Shown here in pieces: positions 27,589 to 36,255 of a stretch of 64,000 bases of DNA; the first letter of the stretch is position 1; every line of letters starts with the position of its first letter. The DNA is from Mesorhizobium sp. J8. Lineage in GTDB: Bacteria > Pseudomonadota > Alphaproteobacteria > Rhizobiales > Rhizobiaceae. The position numbers were made by a program, and so were the translations under genes. The notes under the pieces are model-generated. The model was not told the origin of the DNA and ran no database searches. It was given only the letters and a program-made list of their open reading frames with translations. The stretch lies in the NCBI RefSeq assembly GCF_016591715.1, contig NZ_AP024109.1, positions 2,294,001 through 2,358,000 on the forward strand, in the 5' to 3' direction.

Positions 27589-28197
27589 ATGGCCATGCGC
27601 CTGGCGGTTCTTACATGTCTCATCATGCTCGGTGGCCTGTGCGGCGGTGCCCCGGAGGCACTGGCCGGCACCAAGGTGCTGGTCACGACCCGCAGCTATG
27701 ACATCGCCGGCGCGACGGGCGCCGCGCTGGTCGAAGCGATGAACCGTAAAGGTCCCAAGCACGGCTTCATGACCCGTGCCATCGCCGACACCAGCTACGT
27801 CGTGAACTGGAAGCTGGACGTGGACCGCGCTGACGGGATGTGCAGATTGCGGGGCGCCGACGGAACGATGGAACTCACCTACACTTTTCCTCGCCTGGCT
27901 TCGCCGCCGAAACCCGAGCTCGAGCGGCGCTGGCGTCGCTTCCTCGCCGGCGTCCGCGCCCACGAGCACCATCACGGCCGCATCGCCAAGGCCATGATGC
28001 GCGCCACCGATAAGTCCATTGCCGGCCTGAAGCTGGCCGACAACTGGTTCTGCACTGCCACCCATCGCGAGGCCAGGCGCCGGATCGACACCGTCTACGC
28101 GCAATATGAAGCGAAACAGAACGCCTTCGATGCGCGCGAGCATCGTGACGGCGGCCATGTCGACCGGCTGGTCAATGCATTGATGGGGAAGAACTGA
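27589..28197 (+). CDS. Secreted DUF922 protein, putative zinc-dependent peptidase
   Basis: 202 residues from ATG 27589, which has AAGGAG five bases upstream. The signal peptide (MRLAVLTCLIMLGGLCGGAPEALA) precedes a DUF922-type domain with an N-terminal beta sheet (YDIAGATGAALVEAM, a family hallmark), a Cys pair, and the metal-binding helix RAHEHHHGRIAKAM, whose HExxH-like HEHHH motif is typical. The C-terminal helix (ARRRIDTVYAQYEAKQ) includes a family-like Tyr. It probably acts in the periplasm. Peptidase activity is inferred from the motif only. Confidence 0.82.
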   Translation: MAMRLAVLTCLIMLGGLCGGAPEALAGTKVLVTTRSYDIAGATGAALVEAMNRKGPKHGFMTRAIADTSYVVNWKLDVDRADGMCRLRGADGTMELTYTFPRLASPPKPELERRWRRFLAGVRAHEHHHGRIAKAMMRATDKSIAGLKLADNWFCTATHREARRRIDTVYAQYEAKQNAFDAREHRDGGHVDRLVNALMGKN

Positions 28198-28228
28198 AGC
28201 TTCGGTCGTTCGCTTAAGAAACAGAGCG

Positions 28229-29266
28229 TCAGCCCTGCGGTCTGTCCGTCGCCTCATTCGCCGCCAGCGCCGACTTATGCTCGTCCTCGGGCGCGTCGCT
28301 GGCGGGCGGCAGCGTGAATTCGACCAGCACCGGCAGATGGTCGGAGCCGGTATCTTCCAGCCGGGCAGACGACAGGATCGTCACCCCGCCCTTGCTGAAC
28401 ACCTGGTCGATCGGCAGGCCCGCGTAGCGGCGCAGGACATCGGGCAGCGTGCGGTGGATCCAGGTCGGCCCAGCCGACGGCATCAGCGTCATGCCGCTGA
28501 GCCGCGCCACCCGTCGCACCGCCGCGCTCCACGGCACGGCATTGCAGTCGCCGGCCATGATGGCGGTCTCGCCGAGCCCGGCCAGCGGTTCCGCCAGCTC
28601 GCCGATCTGCCAGGACTGTTCCTTCGGCCACGGCCAGCTCAGATGGATCGCGGCGACGTCGACGGGGACGCCGTTGAAATCGATCGTGGCGGTCGCCATC
28701 GCGCCGCGCGGCTCGCAGCGCGGCGCGGTGCCGGCGGCGAAGGGACGGCGCGAGAGCAGCGCGACGCCGAATATGCCGTTGGGGTAGTCGCAAAGGATGC
28801 GGTAGGGATAGGCGCCGGCAATATAGCCGAGCTCCTTCGACCACATCCCCGATACTTCATCGAGCGTGATGACGTCCGGATTGGTCCGGCCGATCAGCGA
28901 CAGCACCTTCTTCGGCGTCGGATTGTTAAAGCGCAGGTTCATCTGCAGCAGGCTGTAGACCATTCGGTCGGCCGGCTTCGCGACCGCCTGCTGCGTCGAC
29001 AATCTGGGCAGCGCGCTCGTCGTCGTGGCGAAGCAGGCGATTGCGAAGACCAGCGCCGCGACGGCCTGCAGCCGATACGGACCGGCAAGCAGCGCCAGCG
29101 CGAGCAGCACCGTCAGCACGCTCAGATGCATGCGGAAATGCGAGAAGGAATCGAAAGCCGGATGCAGCGCGCCGAAGAACCCGGCCAGCAGCGCGGCCGA
29201 GCATGCCATCATCGCCAGGAATGTCAGCTGAGCCATCATGCTCAAGCGCGCGCCGCCCGTAGTCAT
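28229..29266 (-). CDS. Membrane-anchored endonuclease/exonuclease/phosphatase (EEP) family protein
   Basis: 345 residues. Three hydrophobic segments at the N-terminus (about 10-32, 45-62, 66-84) anchor the protein; the EEP catalytic domain (about 105-325) would face the periplasm. Motifs include LLQMNLRFNN (substituting for the usual N-x-N metal motif), the Glu of VITLDEVSG, the AIHLSWPW strand, AGDCNAVPWS and the terminal SDHLPVLVEF (catalytic Asp-His). Relatives hydrolyse phosphodiesters or phosphoinositides; substrate unknown. Confidence 0.85.
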   Translation of the reverse strand: MTTGGARLSMMAQLTFLAMMACSAALLAGFFGALHPAFDSFSHFRMHLSVLTVLLALALLAGPYRLQAVAALVFAIACFATTTSALPRLSTQQAVAKPADRMVYSLLQMNLRFNNPTPKKVLSLIGRTNPDVITLDEVSGMWSKELGYIAGAYPYRILCDYPNGIFGVALLSRRPFAAGTAPRCEPRGAMATATIDFNGVPVDVAAIHLSWPWPKEQSWQIGELAEPLAGLGETAIMAGDCNAVPWSAAVRRVARLSGMTLMPSAGPTWIHRTLPDVLRRYAGLPIDQVFSKGGVTILSSARLEDTGSDHLPVLVEFTLPPASDAPEDEHKSALAANEATDRPQG

Positions 29267-29289
29267 CTGCTCCGACCCGCCCAGGATAT

Positions 29290-29385
29290 TTCACCGTTTA
29301 ACGGAACGCCGAAAGGCCCTGTATCTGTTCCGACGCGATTTCGAACGGAAACCGCTCGCGTTCTTCCTGAATTTGCTCCAGCCTT
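29290..29385. repeat. Diverged palindromic intergenic repeat, family B-like
   Basis: The minus strand reads GAGCAAATTCAGGAAG ... GAGCGGTTTCCGTTCGAAATCGCG, similar in order and spacing to the element at 49774-49870; TTCACCGTTTAACGGAAC at the left edge resembles that element's second part. It lies between the AMP nucleosidase 3' end and the EEP-family gene start. Similarity is partial, so the assignment is tentative. Confidence 0.45.
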
Positions 29386-29464
29386 CCGTTCTGACCGCTT
29401 ATCGGCCAAATTGCGGCCCGAGCAAGACGACGGATTGCCTCGCCGGCGGCTGGCCGGCACGGGC

Positions 29465-30967
29465 CTACTGGAACGCTGTCTCGGAAAAGCTTCTGAGCTT
29501 GCGCGAATGCAGGCGCTCCATCGGCATTTCGGCGAGCTTCTCCATCGCCCTGATGCCGATGGTGAGATGCTGCGCGACCTGCCGCTTGTAGAATTCGGTC
29601 GCCATGCCGGGCAGCTTCAGCTCCCCATGCAGCGGCTTGTCGGAGACGCACAGCAGCGTCCCGTAGGGCACGCGGAAGCGGAAGCCGTTGGCGGCGATGG
29701 TGGCCGATTCCATGTCGAGCGCGATGGCGCGCGACTGCGACAGACGTTGCACCGGTCCGCGCTGGTCGCGCAGCTCCCAGTTGCGGTTGTCGATGGTGGC
29801 GACGGTGCCTGTGCGCATGATGCGCTTGAGATCGTAGCCGGACAGGCCGGTGACTTCGGCGACCGCTTCCTGCAGCGCCACCTGGATCTCCGCCAACGGC
29901 GGGATCGGCACCCAGACCGGCAGGTCGTCGTCCAGCACATGATCCTCGCGCACATAGGCGTGCGCCAGCACGTAGTCGCCCAGCGCCTGCGTGTTGCGTA
30001 GGCCAGCGCAATGGCCGAGCATGACCCAAGCATGCGGCCTCAGCACAGCGATATGGTCGGTGATCGTCTTGGCGTTGGAAGGCCCGACGCCGATATTGAC
30101 CATGGTGATGCCGCCATGGCCGGGTTTCTTCAGGTGATAGGCCGGCATCTGCGGCAGGCGCTGCGGCGGCGTGCCTTCGCTCGGCGAGCCGGCTCCCGCC
30201 TTGGTCACGACATTGCCCGGTTCGACGAATTCACTGTAGCCGCCTCCACCGCCCTCCATCAGTTCGCGAGCCCGGGCGACGAATTCGTCGATATAGAACT
30301 GGTAATTGGTGAACAGCACGAAATTCTGGAAATGCTGCGGGCTGGTCGCCGTGTAATGCGTCATGCGGTGCAGCGAATAGTCGATGCGTTGCGCGGTAAA
30401 CGGCGCCAGCGGCCGCGGTTCGCCGAACGCCACCTCGAAGGTGCCGTTGGCGATCTGGTCGTCGGTGCCGTCGAGATCCGGCACGTCGAACAGGTCGCGA
30501 ATCGGCCGCTTGATGCGCTCGGCGGCCGCGCCATCGACATAGGTGCCTTCCAGGAAGGCGAAATGCAGCGGGATCGGCGTGGTCGATTCCGACACCGTCA
30601 CCGTCACGCCATGATTGCGCATGATGAGCCGAAGCTGTTCGACGAGATAGTTCTCGAACAGTTGCGGCTGGGTGATGGTGGTGGCGAAATGCCCCGGAGT
30701 CGGCATATGGCCGTAGGCTTGGCGCGAGTCGATCTGCGTGAACGAGGTCGTGGTGACGCCGATCTGCGGATAGAACGCCCGGTAGCGCTTGCTCTCGTCG
30801 CCGCCCGCGGCAAGGGCCGCGAAAGAATCGCGCAGGAACTTGGTGTTGCGGTCGTAGAGCGTCTGGAGCGCCGCGACCGCCTTCTTGGCGTCGTGGAACT
30901 CCTGCTTGCCGAAGGGCTCCGGCATGACGACCGATTCGATGGCTTGGGGGTAGATTCGCTTTTCCAT
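29465..30967 (-). CDS. amn: AMP nucleosidase
   Basis: 500 residues, the normal length of Amn. The N-terminal regulatory domain includes VTTTSFTQIDSRQAYGHMPTPG, and the C-terminal nucleoside-phosphorylase-like domain has GGITMVNIGVGPSNAKTITDH, the WVMLGHCAGLR segment and ALDMESATIAANGFRFRVP, which are diagnostic. It splits AMP into adenine and ribose 5-phosphate and balances adenine nucleotide pools. It starts with ATG 30967 (MEKRIYPQ) and stands alone as a transcription unit, with a 200-base gap to the next gene downstream. Confidence 0.95.
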   Translation of the reverse strand: MEKRIYPQAIESVVMPEPFGKQEFHDAKKAVAALQTLYDRNTKFLRDSFAALAAGGDESKRYRAFYPQIGVTTTSFTQIDSRQAYGHMPTPGHFATTITQPQLFENYLVEQLRLIMRNHGVTVTVSESTTPIPLHFAFLEGTYVDGAAAERIKRPIRDLFDVPDLDGTDDQIANGTFEVAFGEPRPLAPFTAQRIDYSLHRMTHYTATSPQHFQNFVLFTNYQFYIDEFVARARELMEGGGGGYSEFVEPGNVVTKAGAGSPSEGTPPQRLPQMPAYHLKKPGHGGITMVNIGVGPSNAKTITDHIAVLRPHAWVMLGHCAGLRNTQALGDYVLAHAYVREDHVLDDDLPVWVPIPPLAEIQVALQEAVAEVTGLSGYDLKRIMRTGTVATIDNRNWELRDQRGPVQRLSQSRAIALDMESATIAANGFRFRVPYGTLLCVSDKPLHGELKLPGMATEFYKRQVAQHLTIGIRAMEKLAEMPMERLHSRKLRSFSETAFQ

Positions 30968-31053
30968 GGCCCAATATAGAGATTTGGAAGAGCGGTTGGG
31001 AGGGGGAGGCAGGCGTCAAGCCGCCGCAACCGTCGTTTTTCCTCGGTGGCGCG

Positions 31054-31248
31054 TTACCCACGCTGCAGGCTGATCAGGAGTACAAAGCCCACGCTGGTGT
31101 TCTTGTGCGCCGGCGCCTCGATCGTGTGGCCCGTATCGGCCCGCATCACAGGCACCGCCAGCACCGGCGCGGCGAGCAGCATCAGGATGAGGGTCGCCCG
31201 CGGCAGCAGCCTGAGGATATTCATTGCGGTGGCGGCGAGGCGGTTCAT
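31054..31248 (-). CDS. Small putative secreted or membrane peptide
   Basis: A 64-residue open frame with a strongly hydrophobic stretch (ATLILMLLAAPVLAVPVM, about 18-35) after a basic N-terminus, which would suit a signal peptide or single anchor. The remaining 28 residues have no recognisable motif. No clear Shine-Dalgarno sequence precedes ATG 31248, and the internal ATG at 31224 is equally possible. Reality is uncertain; support is only the gap it fills and the export-like N-terminus. Confidence 0.35.
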   Translation of the reverse strand: MNRLAATAMNILRLLPRATLILMLLAAPVLAVPVMRADTGHTIEAPAHKNTSVGFVLLISLQRG

Positions 31249-31312
31249 TTTGGGTGTCCCGATTTTTAGCGAGGTCGATGTTCAGCTTTGTCGTTTCGGC
31301 CCGTCACTTGGT

Positions 31313-31447
31313 TCACGGAGCCGAGAACGAAGCCACGGGCCGTTCCCACAAGCGAGACGAGTGGCCGCCTCCGGCCACCAGGATGGCGAAGAACATGCCG
31401 AACAAGCTCATCAGCAGGCAGACGATGGTGAAGCGACGCGCAAGCAT
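31313..31447 (-). CDS. 44-residue single-helix membrane peptide with strong ribosome binding site
   Basis: ATG at 31447 is preceded on the minus strand by GAAGGAGAGGGAA, an excellent Shine-Dalgarno match. The peptide begins with a basic MLARRF, has one membrane helix (TIVCLLMSLFGMFFAILVA, residues 7-25), then a Gly/Ser/His-rich turn and a short polar tail ending in SAP before TGA at 31313. It lies in the stretch between the AMP nucleosidase and DUF2147 genes. No function known; tiny one-helix proteins often modulate larger membrane complexes, but that is only an analogy. Confidence 0.55.
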   Translation of the reverse strand: MLARRFTIVCLLMSLFGMFFAILVAGGGHSSRLWERPVASFSAP

Positions 31448-31591
31448 TTCCCTCTCCTTCAATGCGGGAGAAAATGCCTGACGGCCTCTGAACCGGTTCT
31501 GAGACCGGTATTCATCTGCGGTTCAAATTGATTGACGAGGGCTTGAAGGGGCGCGGGAGGCCTGGTGCGGGTCAGCGAAAGCGCCGACCCT

Positions 31592-31622
31592 GCAAAAGAA
31601 AACGGGGCCGCTTGGGCCCCGT
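31592..31622 (-). terminator. Rho-independent terminator of the DUF2147 gene
   Basis: On the minus strand ACGGGGCCC (31622-31614) pairs with GGCCCCGT (31609-31602) over a 4-base loop, then TTTTCTTTT (31601-31593). It lies 23 bases past the stop of the DUF2147 gene, in the right orientation. Confidence 0.85.
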
Positions 31623-31644
31623 TCGCACGATCCGGGATTGGCGG

Positions 31645-31986
31645 TCAGAGCTTGTGCCAGGTCTGGCTCTTGCAGATCAGGCCGCCGAGCACGCAGCCGC
31701 TCATCTTGAGCGTCGTGCCCGTAAGGGTCGCCTTGCCGGAATAGGTCTTGTCGTTCGCGGGGTCGGTGATTGAGCCGGCATATTTGTTGTCGCCGGCCGC
31801 CTTCAGAGAGCCGATGGTCTTGCCCGCATATTTGCCGGTCTTGAGCGTGATGGAGAACGAGCCGCCGCCGCCGATCGTCGCGGTCTCGCCGGATTGCGTC
31901 TTCCAACTGCCTTCGATCGGGTCGGCCCACGCTGCACCCGCCATGATCAAGGTGGCCGCCAGGGCCAGGCTCATCTTTCGAAACAT
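31645..31986 (-). CDS. Periplasmic DUF2147 family protein
   Basis: 113 residues: signal peptide (MFRKMSLALAATLIMAGAAWA) then a small all-beta domain of the DUF2147 type, with the opening DPIEGSWKTQSGE, the central GKYAGKTIGSLK and the closing LTGTTLKMSGCVLGGLICKSQTWHKL, which holds two Cys that could form a disulphide. DUF2147 proteins are exported and of unknown function. It has its own upstream region and downstream terminator, so it appears monocistronic. Confidence 0.85.
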   Translation of the reverse strand: MFRKMSLALAATLIMAGAAWADPIEGSWKTQSGETATIGGGGSFSITLKTGKYAGKTIGSLKAAGDNKYAGSITDPANDKTYSGKATLTGTTLKMSGCVLGGLICKSQTWHKL

Positions 31987-32424
31987 CGTGTCCTCCTCCC
32001 AATGGGCATACGGCGGGCTCCGGTCCGCCTTCCAGTCCCTTACGCAAAGGTAAAGCTAATCCAGCTCCGGCCAAAACGAAAGCGGTGCCGCCACGGAAGG
32101 TTGTAAGGATTTTCGCGCCGGCTATCGCCCACAATAAACGAAACCGGAAAAGTGCTTCCGTTTCCGTGGTTAGCGAAGTCTTGATTCAGGTCGCGGCAAT
32201 TTTCATCGAATTTGATGCAAAATGGCCGAAAAGCTGGATTCTCATGCTTAATGAATTTCCGCGTTTACCTCTTGTTTTAGCTTTGTTTTCCTCAAATTAA
32301 GCACGCCATTTAACGACGGATTCAAGGCCAGGCTTCATCCTCGAAAGCATCGAAAGAGCGGCTCGCCCCGAGGGACACCAAGGGAAAAAGGAGGCAGCTC
32401 TCGGGAGTCAGACAGGGGATTGAA
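31987..32424. other. 438-base intergenic region, AT-rich in part
   Basis: It separates the divergent DUF2147 and Sel1-like genes. Bases about 32180-32310 are clearly more AT-rich than the rest of the window (runs such as TTTTAGCTTTGTTTTCC), fitting promoters for the rightward gene. An imperfect inverted repeat GAAACCGGAA / TTCCGTTTC lies at 32140-32164. A 71-codon open frame in it has no coding character that I can see. AAAAAGGAGGCAG at about 32386 is an unusually good ribosome-binding-like string but lies about 30 bases from the next start. Confidence 0.5.
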
Positions 32425-32691
32425 ATGGCACGCTTTGAAATGCTTGAAGACGGCTTCGGCGCCATGGGGGCAACTGCCCAGGCCGACATTCTTTTCGAAC
32501 TGGGCATGATGTATGCGACCGGCCGCGATTGCGAGACCGACGTCGTCGCCGCCCACAAATGGTTCAACATCGCCGCGATCAAGGGATCGGTCCGCGCCGC
32601 CGAGCTACGCTCGGAACTCTCGGCCACCATGTCGAAGGTCGAGATCGCCACGGCGCTGCGCGAAGCGCGCGAATGGATGACGATGCACTGA
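32425..32691 (+). CDS. Small Sel1-repeat-like protein
   Basis: 88 residues. The core ADILFELGMMYATGRDCETDVVAAHKWFNIAAIKGSVRAAELRSEL (about 20-64) is one Sel1-like helical repeat, with the typical LG-MY-G and A-KW---AA-G positions. The C-terminus ends in a helical MTMH tail. A single repeat is too short for a scaffold by itself, so it may act as a small binding partner. No signal peptide. Conserved short proteins of this pattern occur in rhizobia; function unknown. Confidence 0.72.
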   Translation: MARFEMLEDGFGAMGATAQADILFELGMMYATGRDCETDVVAAHKWFNIAAIKGSVRAAELRSELSATMSKVEIATALREAREWMTMH

Positions 32692-32850
32692 TCCGGCGGA
32701 CGCAGGTCCGAAGAGTTTCAGGGGACAAGGCCGCGACAAGACGGCCGATCAACAAGAACAAGAATGCAGAGGGCGAACCTGCCCGACTGCGCGACAAGAC
32801 AGGGAAGCGAGTGGGTTTCAGGCGCGGGGGCGTCTGGGGAACTCGACTGC

Positions 32851-32892
32851 AAAAGCCGCGACCGGCCGAAATAAGGCCGGCGCGGCTTTTTG
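32851..32892 (+). terminator. Long GC-rich hairpin terminator
   Basis: AAAAGCCGCG plus CCGGCC pairs with GGCCGG plus CGCGGCTTTTT across a GAAATAA loop. The flanking A run and T run make it potentially bidirectional. It lies 160 bases after the Sel1-like gene and 170 before the binding-protein gene; the rest of the 370-base gap (32692-33061) holds the latter's promoter and leader with no motif I can name. Confidence 0.85.
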
Positions 32893-33061
32893 CATTACGC
32901 GGGGTAATCACGAGGCACGTGGCCCAAGCAATCCTGGTCGAAATGAACCAAAACCTTCCGAATTGTCCTCTCGACAGTTTCAGCGAAGGGTGAAATTGTC
33001 CCGGCTCTGTGAACGAAGCGCGGCCGGGTGGCCATGCGCAAGTGGAGGAGTTCTTATAGTC

Positions 33062-34183
33062 ATGAAAAAATTGGGTATTTTGAGCGCGGCCGCATTTGGC
33101 CTGATGATGAGCGCGCCGGTTGCCTTCGCCGACGACATCACCATTTCGGTGGTCGGCCCGATGACCGGCCAGCTCGCCACCATCGGTGACCAGTTCAAGC
33201 AGGGCGCGCAGGCTGCCGCCGACGCGATCAATGCCGCCGGCGGCGTCAACGGCTCGCAGATCAAGCTCGACATCGAGGATGACCAGTGCGATCCGAAGCA
33301 GGCGGTGTCGGTGGCCAACCGCATCGTCGCCAACGGCGTCAAGTTCGTCGACGGCCATGCCTGTTCGGGCTCGAGCATTCCGGCCTCGGCCGTCTATGCC
33401 GAAGCCGGCACGCTGATGATGAGCCCCGCCTCGTCCAACCCGGTGCTGACCGACGCCGCCGCCAAGGCGGGCTGGCCGACCATCATGCGCCTTTACACGC
33501 GTGACGACGCGCAGGGCGCCTTCATCGGCCCGTGGATCGCCAAGAAATATGCCGGCAAGAACGTCGTCATCCTGCACGACAAGAGCGCCTACGGCCAGGG
33601 CGTCGCCGATGCCGTGAAGGCGACGATGAATGCCGGCGGCCTCAAGGAAGTCGACTACGAAGGCATCAATGCCGGCGAGAAGGACTATTCGGCTCTGGTC
33701 ACCAAGCTGAAGGAGCTCAAGGCCGACGTGGTGTATTTCGGCGGCTACCATCCGGAGGCGGGGTTGATCCTGCGGCAGTCGGCTGAGCAGAACGTCAAGT
33801 TCCAGCTGATCATGCCGGACTCGATCGCCTCGCCGGAATTCTGGCAGGTCGCCGGCCCGGCCGGCGAAGGCACCATGTTCGTCTTCCCGTCGGACCCACA
33901 GGCCAAGCCGGAAGCGAAGGACGCGGTCGCCAAGATCAAGGCCGGCGGCTTCACGCCTGAAGGCTTCACGTTGTTCTCCTATGCCGTGATCCAGGCCGTG
34001 GCCGAAGGCGTCAAGCGCGCCGGCAGCGACGATCCGGCCAAGGTCGCGGAGGCGCTCAAGGACGGCAAGCCGATCAGCACCGTCGTCGGCGACGTCATCT
34101 TCGACGAGAAGGGTGACCTGAAGAACGCCAGCTACGACATCAACCAGTGGCACGACGGCAAATACGCGCCGATCAAGCCGTAA
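33062..34183 (+). CDS. Branched-chain amino acid ABC transporter, periplasmic binding protein (LivJ/LivK-like)
   Basis: 373 residues from ATG 33062, preceded by GGAGGAG at 33043-33049. The signal peptide (MKKLGILSAAAFGLMMSAPVAFA) is cleaved before DDITI. The mature protein is a two-lobe type I binding protein: VVGPMTGQLATIGDQFKQGAQAAADAINAAGG is the family N-terminus, GHACSGSSIPAS holds ligand-contact Ser/Ala residues, and FGGYHPEAGLILRQ leads into the second lobe. It binds Leu/Ile/Val-type ligands for an ABC importer; the permease and ATPase genes are not adjacent. It converges with the leucine-degradation cluster, which fits a supply role. Confidence 0.9.
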   Translation: MKKLGILSAAAFGLMMSAPVAFADDITISVVGPMTGQLATIGDQFKQGAQAAADAINAAGGVNGSQIKLDIEDDQCDPKQAVSVANRIVANGVKFVDGHACSGSSIPASAVYAEAGTLMMSPASSNPVLTDAAAKAGWPTIMRLYTRDDAQGAFIGPWIAKKYAGKNVVILHDKSAYGQGVADAVKATMNAGGLKEVDYEGINAGEKDYSALVTKLKELKADVVYFGGYHPEAGLILRQSAEQNVKFQLIMPDSIASPEFWQVAGPAGEGTMFVFPSDPQAKPEAKDAVAKIKAGGFTPEGFTLFSYAVIQAVAEGVKRAGSDDPAKVAEALKDGKPISTVVGDVIFDEKGDLKNASYDINQWHDGKYAPIKP

Positions 34184-34205
34184 GTCGGTTCTGCAGCTAT
34201 CGAGG

Positions 34206-34240
34206 AAAATGGCCGGGCTCGTCCCGGCCATTTTCTTTAA
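34206..34240. terminator. Bidirectional terminator between the binding-protein and carboxylase genes
   Basis: AAAATGGCCGGG (34206-34217) pairs perfectly with CCCGGCCATTTT (34223-34234), and is followed by CTTTAA. The A tract on one side and T tract on the other serve both strands. The two converging genes end at 34183 and 34242. Confidence 0.88.
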
Positions 34241-34241
34241 A

Positions 34242-36206
34242 TCAGGTCCGATTGTCCTCGACATAGCGCACCAGCACCGTGCCGTCGCTGACCTGCGCGC
34301 CTTCGGCCGCGATCTCGGCGATCACGCCGTCATGCGGGGCGGCGATCGTATGTTCCATCTTCATCGCTTCGAGGATCAGAAGCGGCTGGCCCTTGATCAC
34401 GGCATCGCCCGCTGCGGCCCGCACCAGCTTGACCAGCCCCGGCATCGGCGCGCGCAGGCTGCCCGAAGCGGCTCCGGCTTCGTCGGCCTTGGCGAGCGGA
34501 TCGGGAACGGTGAAGGTGTAGCCCATCGCACCTTCGAAGACGGTGACATGGCCTGGCCAGCGGACGGCGCGCGGCATGGTCCTCAGGTCATGCGTGTTCA
34601 CGGCGTCATGCGGCGCTTCCAGCGCCACCTGGAAACGGCCGTCCGGCCGTGCCGAAACCCTGGCAAGGATGTTCTCCTCGCCATGGCGCAAGCGGATGCG
34701 GCGCGCGAGCGTGTGGAAATGGGCGTAGCCTGAAAGTGTCGACCAGGGATCGGTGTCTGGACCCGGCGCGCCGGCGTCCGTCGCGGCCAGCGCCGCGGCT
34801 GCGATCGTCTCATCGCCCGGCGCGGGAACGGCGGTGAGCGCTTCCTGGTGCCGGCCGATCAACCCGGTATCGACATCGCCGGCGGCGAAATCGGCATCGG
34901 CGGCGAGCGCCGCCAGGAAGGCGGTGTTGACGATCGAACCGGCCACTTCCGTCCGCGCCAGCATCTCGCGCAGGGCATTGAGCGCCGAGGCCCTGTCCTT
35001 GGCATGCACGACCAGCTTGGCGATCATCGGATCGTAGAAGGGCGAGCTCGCATCGCCGGCGCGTACGCCGGTCTCGATACGCATCTGAGCTCCTTCCGGC
35101 GCCGCTTCCGGGAATTTGAGATGATGCAGCGTGCCGGTCGCCGGCAGGAAGCCCCTCGTGGCGTCCTCGGCATAGAGGCGCGCCTCGAAAGCGTGGCCGG
35201 CAAGCGCGATCTCGCCTTGCGTCTTCGGCAGTTTTTCGCCGGAGGCGACGCGCAGCTGCCATTCGACGAGATCGACGCCGGTGACCATCTCGGTGACGGG
35301 GTGTTCGACCTGCAGCCGCGTGTTCATCTCCATGAACCAGAAGCGGTCGGCTTTCAGTCCTTCGGAAGCATCGACGATGAATTCGATGGTGCCGGCGCCC
35401 GAATATTGGATCGCCCTGGCGGCCTTCACGGCCGCTTCCGTCATTGCCTTGCGCAGCGCTGGCGTCATGCCGGGGGCGGGCGCCTCCTCGATCACTTTCT
35501 GGTGGCGGCGCTGCGCCGAGCAGTCGCGTTCATAGAGATGCACCGCATTGCCGAAATTGTCGCCGAACACTTGGCACTCGATATGGCGCGGCTTGTCGAC
35601 ATATTTTTCCACGAGCACGCGATCGTCGCCGAATGCCGCTTTCGCTTCGCGCCGCGCTCCGGAAAGTGCTTCCGAGAAATCGTCGGGGTGGTCGACGCGG
35701 CGCATGCCCTTGCCGCCGCCGCCGGCGCGCGCCTTGATCAGGACGGGGTAGCCGATCTCACGAGCCTTGGAGGCAAGCAGCACGATCTCCTGCGCTTCGC
35801 CGTGATAGCCGGGCACCACCGGCACGCCGGCCTTTTCCATCAACCGCTTGGCGGCGTCTTTCAATCCCATGGCGCGGATCGAGGCGGCGGACGGGCCAAT
35901 GAAGACAAGGCCTGCCGTTGCCACCTGATCAACGAAGTCTGGATTTTCCGACAGGAAACCGTAGCCGGGATGGATGGCCTCGGCACCGGTGGCGAGTGCC
36001 GCGGCTACGATCCTGTCGCCGCGCAGATAGCTTTCCGCGACGGGCGAGGGGCCGATATGCACCGCTTCGTCGGCCATCTCGACATGCAGGGCCTTGGCGT
36101 CGGCGTCGGAATAGACGGCCACGCTGCGCACGCCGAGCTTACGGGCAGTGCGGATGACGCGGCAGGCGATCTCGCCGCGATTGGCGATCAGGATCTTGCT
36201 GAACAT
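34242..36206 (-). CDS. mccA: Methylcrotonyl-CoA carboxylase, biotin-containing alpha subunit
   Basis: 654 residues from ATG 36206. The biotin carboxylase domain (about 1-445) begins FSKILIANRGEIACRVIRTA, with the ATP-grasp loop GGGGKGMR near 165 and the catalytic EMNTRLQVEHPVTE. A linker domain follows, then a biotinyl domain with EAMKMEHTI, its Lys the biotin site, near the C-terminus. With the beta subunit it carboxylates 3-methylcrotonyl-CoA in leucine breakdown. The substrate is assigned from its neighbours (isovaleryl-CoA dehydrogenase and mccB); geranyl- or propionyl-CoA carboxylase alpha would look similar. Confidence 0.88.
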   Translation of the reverse strand: MFSKILIANRGEIACRVIRTARKLGVRSVAVYSDADAKALHVEMADEAVHIGPSPVAESYLRGDRIVAAALATGAEAIHPGYGFLSENPDFVDQVATAGLVFIGPSAASIRAMGLKDAAKRLMEKAGVPVVPGYHGEAQEIVLLASKAREIGYPVLIKARAGGGGKGMRRVDHPDDFSEALSGARREAKAAFGDDRVLVEKYVDKPRHIECQVFGDNFGNAVHLYERDCSAQRRHQKVIEEAPAPGMTPALRKAMTEAAVKAARAIQYSGAGTIEFIVDASEGLKADRFWFMEMNTRLQVEHPVTEMVTGVDLVEWQLRVASGEKLPKTQGEIALAGHAFEARLYAEDATRGFLPATGTLHHLKFPEAAPEGAQMRIETGVRAGDASSPFYDPMIAKLVVHAKDRASALNALREMLARTEVAGSIVNTAFLAALAADADFAAGDVDTGLIGRHQEALTAVPAPGDETIAAAALAATDAGAPGPDTDPWSTLSGYAHFHTLARRIRLRHGEENILARVSARPDGRFQVALEAPHDAVNTHDLRTMPRAVRWPGHVTVFEGAMGYTFTVPDPLAKADEAGAASGSLRAPMPGLVKLVRAAAGDAVIKGQPLLILEAMKMEHTIAAPHDGVIAEIAAEGAQVSDGTVLVRYVEDNRT

Positions 36207-36255
36207 GGAGCCTCCCGGTCTTGCGTCGGGCGGCGCCAGTCCTGCCGGCACCGGC

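Noticed and set aside
32085..32300. A 71-codon open frame in the AT-rich gap
   Set aside because: No ribosome binding site, no signal or domain, and composition typical of noncoding sequence.
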